A stretch of DNA of 64,000 bases from Microlunatus panaciterrae (GTDB taxonomy: Bacteria > Actinomycetota > Actinomycetes > Propionibacteriales > Propionibacteriaceae): contig NZ_JAFBCF010000001.1 of NCBI RefSeq assembly GCF_016907535.1, positions 2,666,001 through 2,730,000 on the forward strand, written 5' to 3'. Below are positions 56,169 through 64,000 of this stretch, one piece after another. Positions within the stretch are counted from its first letter, which is position 1; every line of letters starts with the position of its first letter. The notes beneath the pieces are model-generated. The model saw nothing but the letters and a program-made list of their open reading frames with translations. It had not been told where the DNA came from and made no database searches. The position numbers were made by a program, and so were the translations under genes.

Positions 56169-56825
56169 ATGAGCGAACGTAAAGTGAAGGGGCTGCTGGG
56201 CACCAAGCTCGGCATGACCCAACTCTGGGACGAGAACAACCGCATCGTGCCGGTCACCGTCGTCCAGGCCGGACCGTGCGTCGTGACGCAGGTCCGCACC
56301 CCCGACCGAGAGGGCTACAACGCGGTCCAGCTCGGCTTCGGCGCGATCAAGGCGAAGAAGGTCACCAAGCCGGCTGCCGGCCACTTCGAAGCTGCCGGGG
56401 TCACGCCACGCAAGCACCTGGTCGAGATCCGCACCTCTGACGCCTCGGAGTACACGCTCGGCCAGGAGCTGGCTGCTGACGTGTTCGCCGCCGCCGAGGT
56501 CATCGACGTCACCGGGGTCAGCAAGGGCAAGGGCACCGCCGGCGTCATGAAGCGGCACGGCTTCCACGGTCTGCGCGCCAGCCACGGTGTGCACCGCAAG
56601 CACCGCTCGCCCGGTTCCATCGGCGGCTGCGCCACCCCCGGTCGTGTTTTCAAGGGTCTGAAGATGGCCGGCCGGATGGGTGTCGACCGGGTCACCGTGC
56701 AGAACCTGACCGTGCACGCCGTCGACGCTGAGCGAGGGCTGATCCTGATCAAGGGCGCCATCCCTGGCAACAAGGGTGGCCTCGTGGTGCTGCGCAGCGC
56801 GGCCAAGAGAGGAGAGGTGGCATGA
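56169..56825 (+). CDS. rplC: Large ribosomal subunit protein uL3
   Basis: A 218-residue protein near the peptidyl-transferase centre. [18 protein letters not shown] and the internal loop [34 protein letters not shown] are clear. Its stop overlaps the rplD start (ATGA). Confidence 0.97.
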   Translation: MSERKVKGLLGTKLGMTQLWDENNRIVPVTVVQAGPCVVTQVRTPDREGYNAVQLGFGAIKAKKVTKPAAGHFEAAGVTPRKHLVEIRTSDASEYTLGQELAADVFAAAEVIDVTGVSKGKGTAGVMKRHGFHGLRASHGVHRKHRSPGSIGGCATPGRVFKGLKMAGRMGVDRVTVQNLTVHAVDAERGLILIKGAIPGNKGGLVVLRSAAKRGEVA

Positions 56826-57547
56826 GCGAGAACCGCACCGTTGACGTGCTCGACCCGACGGGCAAGAAGAGCGGCACCGCCGATCTGCCTGCGGAGATCT
56901 TCGACGTCCAGACCAACATCCCCCTGATCCACCAGGTTGTGGTGGCCCAGCTGGCCGCAGCCCGACAGGGGACGCACTCCACCAAGACCCGCGCCGAGGT
57001 GCGTGGCGGTGGCGCCAAGCCTTACCGGCAGAAGGGCACCGGCCGCGCCCGGCAGGGTTCGCGTCGTGCTCCGCAGTGGGTCGGCGGTGGCGTTGTGCAC
57101 GGCCCGACCCCGCACGGCTACGCCCAGCGGACGCCCAAGAAGATGATCGCCGCTGCGCTCCGCGGGGCCCTGTCCGACCGGGCCCGTGACGGCCGCGTGC
57201 ATGTCATCTCCGACCTGGTGTCGGGGGACAACCCGTCGACCAAGGCAGCTCTTGCCGCGCTGGCCGCGGTGACCGACTCCGCCAAGCTGCTGGTCGTGCT
57301 GGGTCGAGACGAAGACCTCGCCTGGCTGAGCCTGCGCAACGCGGCTCACATCCACGCGCTGGCTGTCGACCAGATCAACGCCTACGACGTGCTCGTCGCC
57401 GACGACGTGGTCTTCACCTCGGTCGCGTTGGAGGCCTTCCTGGCCGGTCCGGCGAGCGGCAAGAGTGCCACCGCCGTCGCCCGTGAGAGCGAGGTCGAGC
57501 CGACCAATGCCGAGATCGCCACGGCCGCCGAGGAGGAGGACAAGTGA
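56822..57547 (+). CDS. rplD: Large ribosomal subunit protein uL4
   Basis: A 241-residue protein lining the peptide exit tunnel, and the known autoregulator of S10 operons in enterobacteria. The extended loop [20 protein letters not shown] and [18 protein letters not shown] are present. A Glu/Ala-rich tail of about 30 residues extends the C-terminus. Overlaps both neighbours by 4 nt. Confidence 0.97.
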   Translation: MSENRTVDVLDPTGKKSGTADLPAEIFDVQTNIPLIHQVVVAQLAAARQGTHSTKTRAEVRGGGAKPYRQKGTGRARQGSRRAPQWVGGGVVHGPTPHGYAQRTPKKMIAAALRGALSDRARDGRVHVISDLVSGDNPSTKAALAALAAVTDSAKLLVVLGRDEDLAWLSLRNAAHIHALAVDQINAYDVLVADDVVFTSVALEAFLAGPASGKSATAVARESEVEPTNAEIATAAEEEDK

Positions 57548-57855
57548 GCAACACCCTGAAGATCCGCGATCACCGCGATGTCCTGCTCGCCCCTGTGGTG
57601 AGCGAGAAGAGCTACGGGTTGCTGGACGAGAACAAGTACACGTTCCTGGTGGCGCCCGGCGCCAACAAGACCGAGATCAAGATCGCCGTGGAGACGATCT
57701 TCAAGGTCAAGGTCACGAGCGTGAACACCATCAACCGGACTGGCAAGAAGCGTCGCACGCGCAGCGGTATGGGCAAGCGTCCCGATACCAAGCGCGCCAT
57801 CGTGAGCGTCGCCGAAGGCGAGCGCATTGACATCTTCTCCGGCCCGGTCGGCTGA
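57544..57855 (+). CDS. rplW: Large ribosomal subunit protein uL23
   Basis: A 103-residue protein at the tunnel exit, the docking site for trigger factor and [23 protein letters not shown] and [19 protein letters not shown] are typical. GTG 57544 overlaps the rplD stop. Confidence 0.96.
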   Translation: MSNTLKIRDHRDVLLAPVVSEKSYGLLDENKYTFLVAPGANKTEIKIAVETIFKVKVTSVNTINRTGKKRRTRSGMGKRPDTKRAIVSVAEGERIDIFSGPVG

Positions 57856-57897
57856 CCGAGTCTTCGAGAACACAGATAGCGATAAGGACTAGACCTC

Positions 57898-58734
57898 ATG
57901 GGTATCCGTAAGTACAAGCCGACAAGCGCGGGCCGTCGTGGCTCGTCGGTTGCCGACTTCGTGGAGCTGACCCGGTCGACCCCGGAAAAGTCGTTGCTGC
58001 GTCCCAGCCCGAAGACGGGTGGTCGTAACAACACCGGACGGATCACGACCCGGCACATCGGCGGTGGACACAAGCAGTCCTACCGGTTGATCGACTTCAA
58101 GCGGTATGACAAGGACGGCGTTCCGGCGAAGGTCGCTCACATCGAGTACGACCCGAACCGGACCGCGCGGATCGCGCTGCTGCACTTCGCCGATGGCGAG
58201 AAGCGCTATATCATCGCGCCGCATGGCATGGGCCAGGGCGCGGTGGTCGAGGCCGGCGAGGCCGCCGACATCAAGCCGGGCAACAACCTCCCGCTGCGCA
58301 ACATCCCGGTCGGCACCGTCGTGCACGCCGTGGAGCTGCGTCCCGGGGGTGGTGCGAAGATCGGCCGTTCGGCCGGCGCGTCGGTGCAGCTGGTCGCCCG
58401 TGAGGGCAAGACCGCGACACTGCGGATGCCGTCCGGCGAGATGCGACTTGTTGATGTCCGTTGCCGCGCAACGGTGGGCGAGGTCGGCAATGCCGAGCAG
58501 TCCAACATCAACTGGGGCAAGGCCGGCCGCAACCGCTGGAAGGGCAAGCGCCCGACTGTCCGCGGTGTGGCCATGAACCCGATCGACCACCCCCATGGTG
58601 GCGGTGAGGGCAAGACCTCCGGCGGTCGTCACCCGGTTTCTCCGTGGGGCAAGGCTGAGGGTCGTACTCGAAACAAGAACAAGGCGAGCACTCGCCTGAT
58701 TGTCCGCCGTCGCAAGACCGGCAAGAAGCGCTGA
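57898..58734 (+). CDS. rplB: Large ribosomal subunit protein uL2
   Basis: A 278-residue protein needed for subunit joining and peptidyl transfer. [40 protein letters not shown] and the C-terminal [20 protein letters not shown], with the conserved His, are all present. Confidence 0.98.
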   Translation: MGIRKYKPTSAGRRGSSVADFVELTRSTPEKSLLRPSPKTGGRNNTGRITTRHIGGGHKQSYRLIDFKRYDKDGVPAKVAHIEYDPNRTARIALLHFADGEKRYIIAPHGMGQGAVVEAGEAADIKPGNNLPLRNIPVGTVVHAVELRPGGGAKIGRSAGASVQLVAREGKTATLRMPSGEMRLVDVRCRATVGEVGNAEQSNINWGKAGRNRWKGKRPTVRGVAMNPIDHPHGGGEGKTSGGRHPVSPWGKAEGRTRNKNKASTRLIVRRRKTGKKR

Positions 58735-58751
58735 TTGGGAGCCAGGAAGTT

Positions 58752-59033
58752 ATGCCACGCAGCCTGAAGAAGGGTCCCTTCGTTGATGACCACCTCGCCA
58801 AGAAGGTGGAGGTTCAGAACGAAAAGGGAACGAAGAATGTGATCAAGACCTGGTCGCGTCGTTCGATGATCGTGCCCGACATGATCGGTCACACCATCGC
58901 GGTGCACGACGGTCGCAAGCATGTGCCGGTCTTCGTGACCGACTCCATGGTTGGCCACAAGCTGGGGGAGTTCGCCCCGACGCGGACTTTCCGTGGCCAT
59001 GAGAAGGACGACCGTAAGGCACGCCGCCGCTGA
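58752..59033 (+). CDS. rpsS: Small ribosomal subunit protein uS19
   Basis: A 93-residue 30S head protein: [57 protein letters not shown] precedes ATG 58752. Confidence 0.97.
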   Translation: MPRSLKKGPFVDDHLAKKVEVQNEKGTKNVIKTWSRRSMIVPDMIGHTIAVHDGRKHVPVFVTDSMVGHKLGEFAPTRTFRGHEKDDRKARRR

Positions 59034-59068
59034 GGCGTCGCGAGACACAAGAGGAATCTGATTTCATC

Positions 59069-59503
59069 ATGAGCGAAAAGGACAAGACACGGCCCAGCCG
59101 CCGCGCTGCCCTGCTCGGGGAACGTCCCGGCTCGTACGCCATCGCGCGTCAGGTCCGGATGTCACCGACCAAGGTGCGTCGCGTGGTCGACCTGGTGCGC
59201 GGGATGGACGTCGCCGACGCCCTGAACACGCTTCAGTTCGCACCACAGGCGGCGAGCGAGCCGGTCTACAAGGTGCTCGCCAGCGCCGTGGCCAACGCCG
59301 AGACCACCGACGGCCTGAAAAGGGACGACCTGTTCGTCTCGCAGGCTTTCGTGGACGAGGGGATGACCATGCGTCGGATCCGGGCCCGCGCGAAGGGAAG
59401 CGCCAGCCGCATCCTGAAGCGTGCCAGCCACATCACGGTCGTCGTCGAACCGCGACCGGCACTGTCGGTCAACTCAAAGAACTCGTCTGAGAAGGGAGCC
59501 TGA
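59069..59503 (+). CDS. rplV: Large ribosomal subunit protein uL22
   Basis: A 144-residue tunnel-wall protein. [20 protein letters not shown] and the loop [20 protein letters not shown], the macrolide-sensitive hairpin, are intact. It has about 20 extra N-terminal residues. Confidence 0.97.
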   Translation: MSEKDKTRPSRRAALLGERPGSYAIARQVRMSPTKVRRVVDLVRGMDVADALNTLQFAPQAASEPVYKVLASAVANAETTDGLKRDDLFVSQAFVDEGMTMRRIRARAKGSASRILKRASHITVVVEPRPALSVNSKNSSEKGA

Positions 59504-59505
59504 GC

Positions 59506-60354
<849 letters not shown>

Positions 60355-60355
60355 G

Positions 60356-60775
60356 ATGTTGGTACCCCGCAGGGTCAAGTTCCGCAAGCAGCACCACCCG
60401 CGGCGGACGGGCAACGCCAAGGGCGGCACCAAGCTGGCCTTCGGCGAGTTCGGCATCCAGGCGCTGGAGGCCCACTACGTCACCAACCGCCAGATCGAGT
60501 CGGCGCGTATCGCGATGACCCGTCACATGAAGCGTGGTGGCAAGGTGTGGATCAACATCTACCCCGACCGCCCGCTGACCAAGAAGCCTGCCGAGACCCG
60601 GATGGGTTCCGGCAAGGGTTCCCCGGAGTGGTGGATCGCCAACATCAAGCCGGGACGGGTGATGTTCGAGGTGTCCGGTGTCGATGAGTCCGTGGCCCGT
60701 GAGGCGATGCGCCTGGCCATCCACAAGTTGCCGATGAAGTGCCGCTTCATCAGGCGCGAAGCAGGTGAGATCTGA
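60356..60775 (+). CDS. rplP: Large ribosomal subunit protein uL16
   Basis: A 139-residue protein positioning A-site tRNA. It starts at ATG 60356, two bases after the rpsC stop: [18 protein letters not shown], then [39 protein letters not shown]. Its stop shares one base with the rpmC ATG. Confidence 0.97.
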   Translation: MLVPRRVKFRKQHHPRRTGNAKGGTKLAFGEFGIQALEAHYVTNRQIESARIAMTRHMKRGGKVWINIYPDRPLTKKPAETRMGSGKGSPEWWIANIKPGRVMFEVSGVDESVAREAMRLAIHKLPMKCRFIRREAGEI

Positions 60776-61014
60776 TGGCGAAGACCGCTACCGCCGGTGA
60801 GCTGCGTGGCCTGAGCCGCGTCGAGCTCAACACCAAGGTGACCGAGCTGAAGGAAGAGCTGTTCACGCTGCGGTTCCAGGCCGCTACCGGTCAGCTGGAG
60901 TCGCACGGACGGCTGCGCGAGGTCCGCAAGGACATCGCCCGGATCTACACCGTGCTCCAGGAGCGCAACCTCGGCATCGTCGAGGATCCGGACGCAGACG
61001 AGAGCAAGGCATGA
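60775..61014 (+). CDS. rpmC: Large ribosomal subunit protein uL29
   Basis: A 79-residue tunnel-exit protein: [40 protein letters not shown]. It overlaps rplP by one base and rpsQ by four. Confidence 0.95.
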   Translation: MAKTATAGELRGLSRVELNTKVTELKEELFTLRFQAATGQLESHGRLREVRKDIARIYTVLQERNLGIVEDPDADESKA

Positions 61015-61334
61015 CACCCGAGATGAGCGAGAACATGAGCGAAGAAGTCACGACCTCGGTCCTCTCGACCGAGCACGATGCCAGCCGCGGTCGCCGCAAG
61101 GTGCGTGAGGGCCTGGTCGTCAGCGACAAGATGGACAAGACCATCGTTGTCGCGGTCGAGGACCGGGTGAAGCACAAGCTGTACGGCAAGGTGCTGCGGA
61201 CCACGTCCAAGCTCAAGGCGCACGACGAGCAGAACTCGGCCGGGATCGGTGACCGGGTAGTGATCATGGAGACCCGTCCGCTGTCGGCGACGAAGCGCTG
61301 GCGGTTGGTCCAGGTCGTCGAGAAGGCCAAGTAA
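61011..61334 (+). CDS. rpsQ: Small ribosomal subunit protein uS17
   Basis: A 107-residue protein from ATG 61011 (ATGA overlap with rpmC); ATG 61023 or 61035 would shorten the N-terminus. The core is [20 protein letters not shown] and [20 protein letters not shown]. About 25 acidic residues precede the core. Confidence 0.95.
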   Translation: MTPEMSENMSEEVTTSVLSTEHDASRGRRKVREGLVVSDKMDKTIVVAVEDRVKHKLYGKVLRTTSKLKAHDEQNSAGIGDRVVIMETRPLSATKRWRLVQVVEKAK

Positions 61335-61408
61335 CACAAACCCATTAGTTCCGCCAGGCTCGGGTTCGGTTGAGTCCGAGAACCAGTGAGACAACCAGGA
61401 GATAACAG

Positions 61409-61777
61409 ATGATCCAGCAGGAGTCGCGGCTCAAGGTCGCCGACAACACTGGTGCCAAGGAGATCTTGTGCATCCGTGTCCTCGGCGGCTCCGGTCGCCG
61501 CTACGCCGGCATCGGCGACGTCATCGTCGCCACCGTGAAGGATGCAATCCCCGGTGGCAACGTGAAGAAGGGCGACGTCGTCAAGGCCGTCATTGTCCGC
61601 ACCGTCAAGGAGCGCCGTCGCGCTGACGGTTCGTACATCAAGTTCGACGAGAACGCAGCCGTCATCCTCCGAGACGCCGGCGAGCCCCGTGGGACCCGCA
61701 TCTTCGGCCCGGTGGGCCGGGAGCTGCGCGAGAAGAAGTTCATGCGCATCGTTTCGCTGGCACCGGAGGTGATCTGA
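61409..61777 (+). CDS. rplN: Large ribosomal subunit protein uL14
   Basis: A 122-residue protein at the subunit interface: [60 protein letters not shown]. The 74-nt gap after rpsQ, with a small CTCGG/CCGAG hairpin, marks the usual S10/spc boundary. Confidence 0.97.
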   Translation: MIQQESRLKVADNTGAKEILCIRVLGGSGRRYAGIGDVIVATVKDAIPGGNVKKGDVVKAVIVRTVKERRRADGSYIKFDENAAVILRDAGEPRGTRIFGPVGRELREKKFMRIVSLAPEVI

Positions 61778-62179
61778 ATGGCAGGCTCCACCAGGGGACA
61801 GGTCAAGCTGCACGTCGTCAAGGGTGACAAGGTCAAGGTCATCGCGGGCAAGGACAAGGGCCTGGTCGGTGAGGTCATCGCTGTACACCCGGCGAGCCAC
61901 AAGGTGACCGTGCAGGGCGTCAACATTGTGAAGCGCCATCTGCGGGACACGTCAGCGCAGCCCCAGGGCCGGTCCACCACCAAGGGTGGGATCGTCTCCT
62001 CGGAGGCCCCGATCCACGTCTCGAACGTGCAGCTGGTGGTCAAGGACGGCGAAGGCAACGAGGTGGCCACCCGGGTCGGTTACGACCGGGTCGAGGTGAC
62101 CAAGCGGCGCCCCGACGGCTCGGAGTACAAGGCCTTCCGCTCGGTGCGGATCGCCCGCAAGACCGGAGAGGAAATCTGA
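61778..62179 (+). CDS. rplX: Large ribosomal subunit protein uL24
   Basis: A 133-residue assembly-initiator protein with a KOW motif ([19 protein letters not shown]). It is longer than the ~105 residues common elsewhere. The ATG follows the rplN stop directly (no gap); its stop shares one base with rplE. Confidence 0.95.
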   Translation: MAGSTRGQVKLHVVKGDKVKVIAGKDKGLVGEVIAVHPASHKVTVQGVNIVKRHLRDTSAQPQGRSTTKGGIVSSEAPIHVSNVQLVVKDGEGNEVATRVGYDRVEVTKRRPDGSEYKAFRSVRIARKTGEEI

Positions 62180-62748
62180 TGAGCACCGCTTCCGCAGAGA
62201 AGGTTCTGCCGCGGCTCAAGCAGCGCTACCGCGACGAGATCGTCGCCGCGCTGCGGGACGAGTTCAAGCACGCCAACGTGATGCAGGTGCCCGGCCTGGT
62301 CAAGATCGTGGTCAACATGGGTGTCGGTGAGGCAGCCCGCGACTCGAAGCTGATCGACGGTGCCGTCAAGGACCTGGCCACCATCACCGGCCAGAAGCCG
62401 CAGGTCACCAAGGCCCGCAAGTCCATCGCCCAGTTCAAGCTGCGTGAGGGAATGCCGATCGGGGCCCATGTCACGCTGCGCGGTGACCGGATGTGGGAGT
62501 TCGCCGACCGGCTGCTCACCTTGGCCCTGCCGCGTATCCGTGACTTCCGTGGCCTGTCGTCGAAGCAGTTCGACGGTCGTGGCAACTACACGTTCGGTCT
62601 CAACGAGCAGGTCATGTTCCACGAGATCGACCAGGACAGGATCGACCGCGTCCGCGGCATGGACATCACGTTCGTGACGTCCGCGACGAACGACGACGAG
62701 GGGCGGGCGCTGCTGAAGCACCTCGGCTTCCCGTTCAAGGAGAACTGA
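62179..62748 (+). CDS. rplE: Large ribosomal subunit protein uL5
   Basis: A 189-residue 5S-rRNA-binding protein: [60 protein letters not shown]. One-base overlap with rplX. Confidence 0.97.
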   Translation: MSTASAEKVLPRLKQRYRDEIVAALRDEFKHANVMQVPGLVKIVVNMGVGEAARDSKLIDGAVKDLATITGQKPQVTKARKSIAQFKLREGMPIGAHVTLRGDRMWEFADRLLTLALPRIRDFRGLSSKQFDGRGNYTFGLNEQVMFHEIDQDRIDRVRGMDITFVTSATNDDEGRALLKHLGFPFKEN

Positions 62749-62749
62749 T

Positions 62750-62935
62750 ATGGCGAAGACAGCGCTGAAGGTCAAGCAGGCTCGCAAGCCGAAGTTCGGT
62801 GTCCGGGGTTACAGCCGGTGCCAGAAGTGTGGCCGCCCCAAGGCCGTGTTCCGCAAGTTCGGCCTGTGCCGGATCTGCCTGCGCGACATGGCTCACAAGG
62901 GCGAGCTCCCCGGCGTCACCAAGTCCTCCTGGTAA
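62750..62935 (+). CDS. rpsN: Small ribosomal subunit protein uS14, zinc-binding (C+) form
   Basis: A 61-residue S14 with the zinc ligands CQKCGRPK and CRICLRDM, i.e. the short type-Z form. Actinobacteria often carry a second, zinc-free S14 elsewhere under Zur control. It starts one base after the rplE stop. Confidence 0.96.
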   Translation: MAKTALKVKQARKPKFGVRGYSRCQKCGRPKAVFRKFGLCRICLRDMAHKGELPGVTKSSW

Positions 62936-63013
62936 CCAGGACCCATCACTTAATACACGCTGCAGGTCCAGGCACCGCCTGGAAACCACGGTGAGAAAGA
63001 GGCTAAACCGGCC

Positions 63014-63421
63014 ATGACCATGACCGATCCCATTGCAGACATGCTGACCCGTCTGCGCAACGCCAACCAGGCGTACCACGATGTCGCCACGATGCCGCAC
63101 AGCAAGATCAAGGTCGGCATCGCGGACATCCTCGCAGCCGAGGGCTACATCGCCGGCTACGAGGTCAACGAGCCCAAGGAGGGCGAGGTCGGCAAGACCT
63201 TGTCCATCACCTTGAAGTACGGCCAGAACCGAGAGCGTTCGATCGCCGGTGTGCGCCGCATCTCCAAGCCCGGCCTGCGGGTGTACGCGAAGTCGACCGG
63301 CCTGCCCAAGGTTCTGGGTGGGCTCGGCATCGCGATCATCTCCACCTCCCAGGGCCTGCTGACCGACCGGCAGGCACATTCCAACAGCGTTGGCGGGGAA
63401 GTCCTCGCCTACGTCTGGTAA
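63014..63421 (+). CDS. rpsH: Small ribosomal subunit protein uS8
   Basis: A 135-residue protein: [20 protein letters not shown] and the C-terminal [22 protein letters not shown] 63014 follows a GAGAAAGAGG-type site; an in-frame ATG lies two codons downstream. Confidence 0.96.
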   Translation: MTMTDPIADMLTRLRNANQAYHDVATMPHSKIKVGIADILAAEGYIAGYEVNEPKEGEVGKTLSITLKYGQNRERSIAGVRRISKPGLRVYAKSTGLPKVLGGLGIAIISTSQGLLTDRQAHSNSVGGEVLAYVW

Positions 63422-63448
63422 GCGGACGAGACAGAAAGGAACGAAGAG

Positions 63449-63991
63449 ATGTCACGCATTGGCAGACTTCCGATCCCGGTCCCGTCCGGTGTGGAGGTCA
63501 CCCTCGATGGCCGTCAGGTCTCGGTGAAGGGTCCGAAGGGCACGCTGCAGCATCAGGTTGCTGAGCCCCTGTCGGTCAGCCGCGCCGAGAGCGGCGAGAT
63601 CCAGATCGCCCGGCCCGACGACGAGCGGCTCAGCCGGTCGCTGCACGGGCTGACCCGTACCCTGGTCGCGAACATGGTGACCGGTGTGACCGAGGGCTAC
63701 GAGAAGAAGCTCGAGATCGTCGGCGTGGGTTACCGCGTCGTGTCCAAGGGGCCGACGGAGCTGGAGTTTGCGCTCGGTTACAGCCACCCGGTCACGGTGA
63801 AGGCGCCTGAGGGCATCACCTTCACTGTGGAGGCCCCGACCCGGCTGTCGGTCCAGGGGATCGACAAGCAGCAGGTGGGCGAGGTGGCTGCGAACATTCG
63901 TAAGCTGCGCAAGCCCGAGCCCTACAAGGGCAAGGGTGTCAGGTACGCGGGCGAGCAGGTCCGCCGCAAGGTCGGAAAGGCTGGTAAGTAA
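63449..63991 (+). CDS. rplF: Large ribosomal subunit protein uL6
   Basis: A 180-residue protein below the GTPase centre: [66 protein letters not shown] precedes ATG 63449. Confidence 0.97.
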   Translation: MSRIGRLPIPVPSGVEVTLDGRQVSVKGPKGTLQHQVAEPLSVSRAESGEIQIARPDDERLSRSLHGLTRTLVANMVTGVTEGYEKKLEIVGVGYRVVSKGPTELEFALGYSHPVTVKAPEGITFTVEAPTRLSVQGIDKQQVGEVAANIRKLRKPEPYKGKGVRYAGEQVRRKVGKAGK

Positions 63992-63993
63992 CG

Positions 63994-64000
63994 ATGGCTG
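63994..64000 (+). CDS. rplR: Start of next spc-operon gene, by order uL18
   Basis: ATG GCT G follows the rplF stop by two bases and runs off the window. Only gene order (rplF then rplR) supports the name. Confidence 0.55.

Overview
This window is a high-GC chromosome segment of an actinobacterium (Actinomycetota). The evidence is the frequent GTG starts, the trpT-secE-nusG-rplK-rplA order, hadA/hadB/murB just upstream, a TTG-initiated rpoB, long charged extensions on SecE, NusG and S3, and TANNNT -10 boxes placed directly in front of start codons. A member of the Propionibacteriales would fit, but that is a guess; nothing here fixes the family.

Layout. 0-8.2 kb: a truncated GntR/FCD regulator, a secreted peptidoglycan-binding protein, two hot-dog dehydratase subunits (hadA-, hadB-like), murB, treZ, an acyl-CoA ligase and a class Ic aspartate aminotransferase. 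8.2-11.4 kb: tRNA-Trp(CCA), secE, nusG, rplK, rplA. 11.4-13.7 kb: a DMT permease and a GNAT acetyltransferase that overlap tail to tail, then a secreted NlpC/P60 hydrolase. 13.9-23.1 kb: L10 leader, rplJ, rplL, attenuator, rpoB, rpoC. 23.2-28.6 kb: two TIM-barrel sugar isomerase/epimerases around a large LuxR-type ATPase regulator, and a small P-loop kinase. 28.7-33.6 kb: molybdenum region with a leaderless HTH-TOBE protein, modA, modB, modC and a MOSC protein, broken by about 1.1 kb holding an intradiol-dioxygenase pseudogene and repeats. 33.6-38.3 kb: rpsL, rpsG, fusA, tuf. 38.3-46.7 kb: an SDR, treY, a vitamin B12 ABC importer behind a cobalamin riboswitch, and a gamma-glutamyltransferase. 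47.0-55.5 kb: narK-narG-narH-narJ-narI-cupin. 55.5 kb to the end: the S10/spc ribosomal operon from rpsJ through rplF, with the start of the next gene (rplR by gene order).

How it fits together. The backbone is the usual actinobacterial transcription/translation super-region, with accessory metabolic blocks placed between its operons. The molybdate importer and MOSC protein connect logically to the molybdenum-dependent nitrate reductase 15 kb downstream. treZ and treY encode the two steps of trehalose formation from maltodextrin but lie about 34 kb apart. I recognised no complete mobile element, CRISPR array or defence system.

The most unusual features are: (1) at least eight genes with a -10 box 6-7 nt before the start codon, indicating leaderless mRNAs; (2) a 72-bp palindromic repeat present twice in opposite orientation, one copy containing a perfect 52-bp palindrome between btuF and btuC; (3) a riboswitch whose likely promoter is inside the stop region of the upstream gene; (4) two mutually exclusive hairpins in the long S10 leader; (5) a decayed dioxygenase gene; (6) a 9-codon mini-ORF bridging narG and narH; and (7) a 216-nt antisense overlap between two protein genes.
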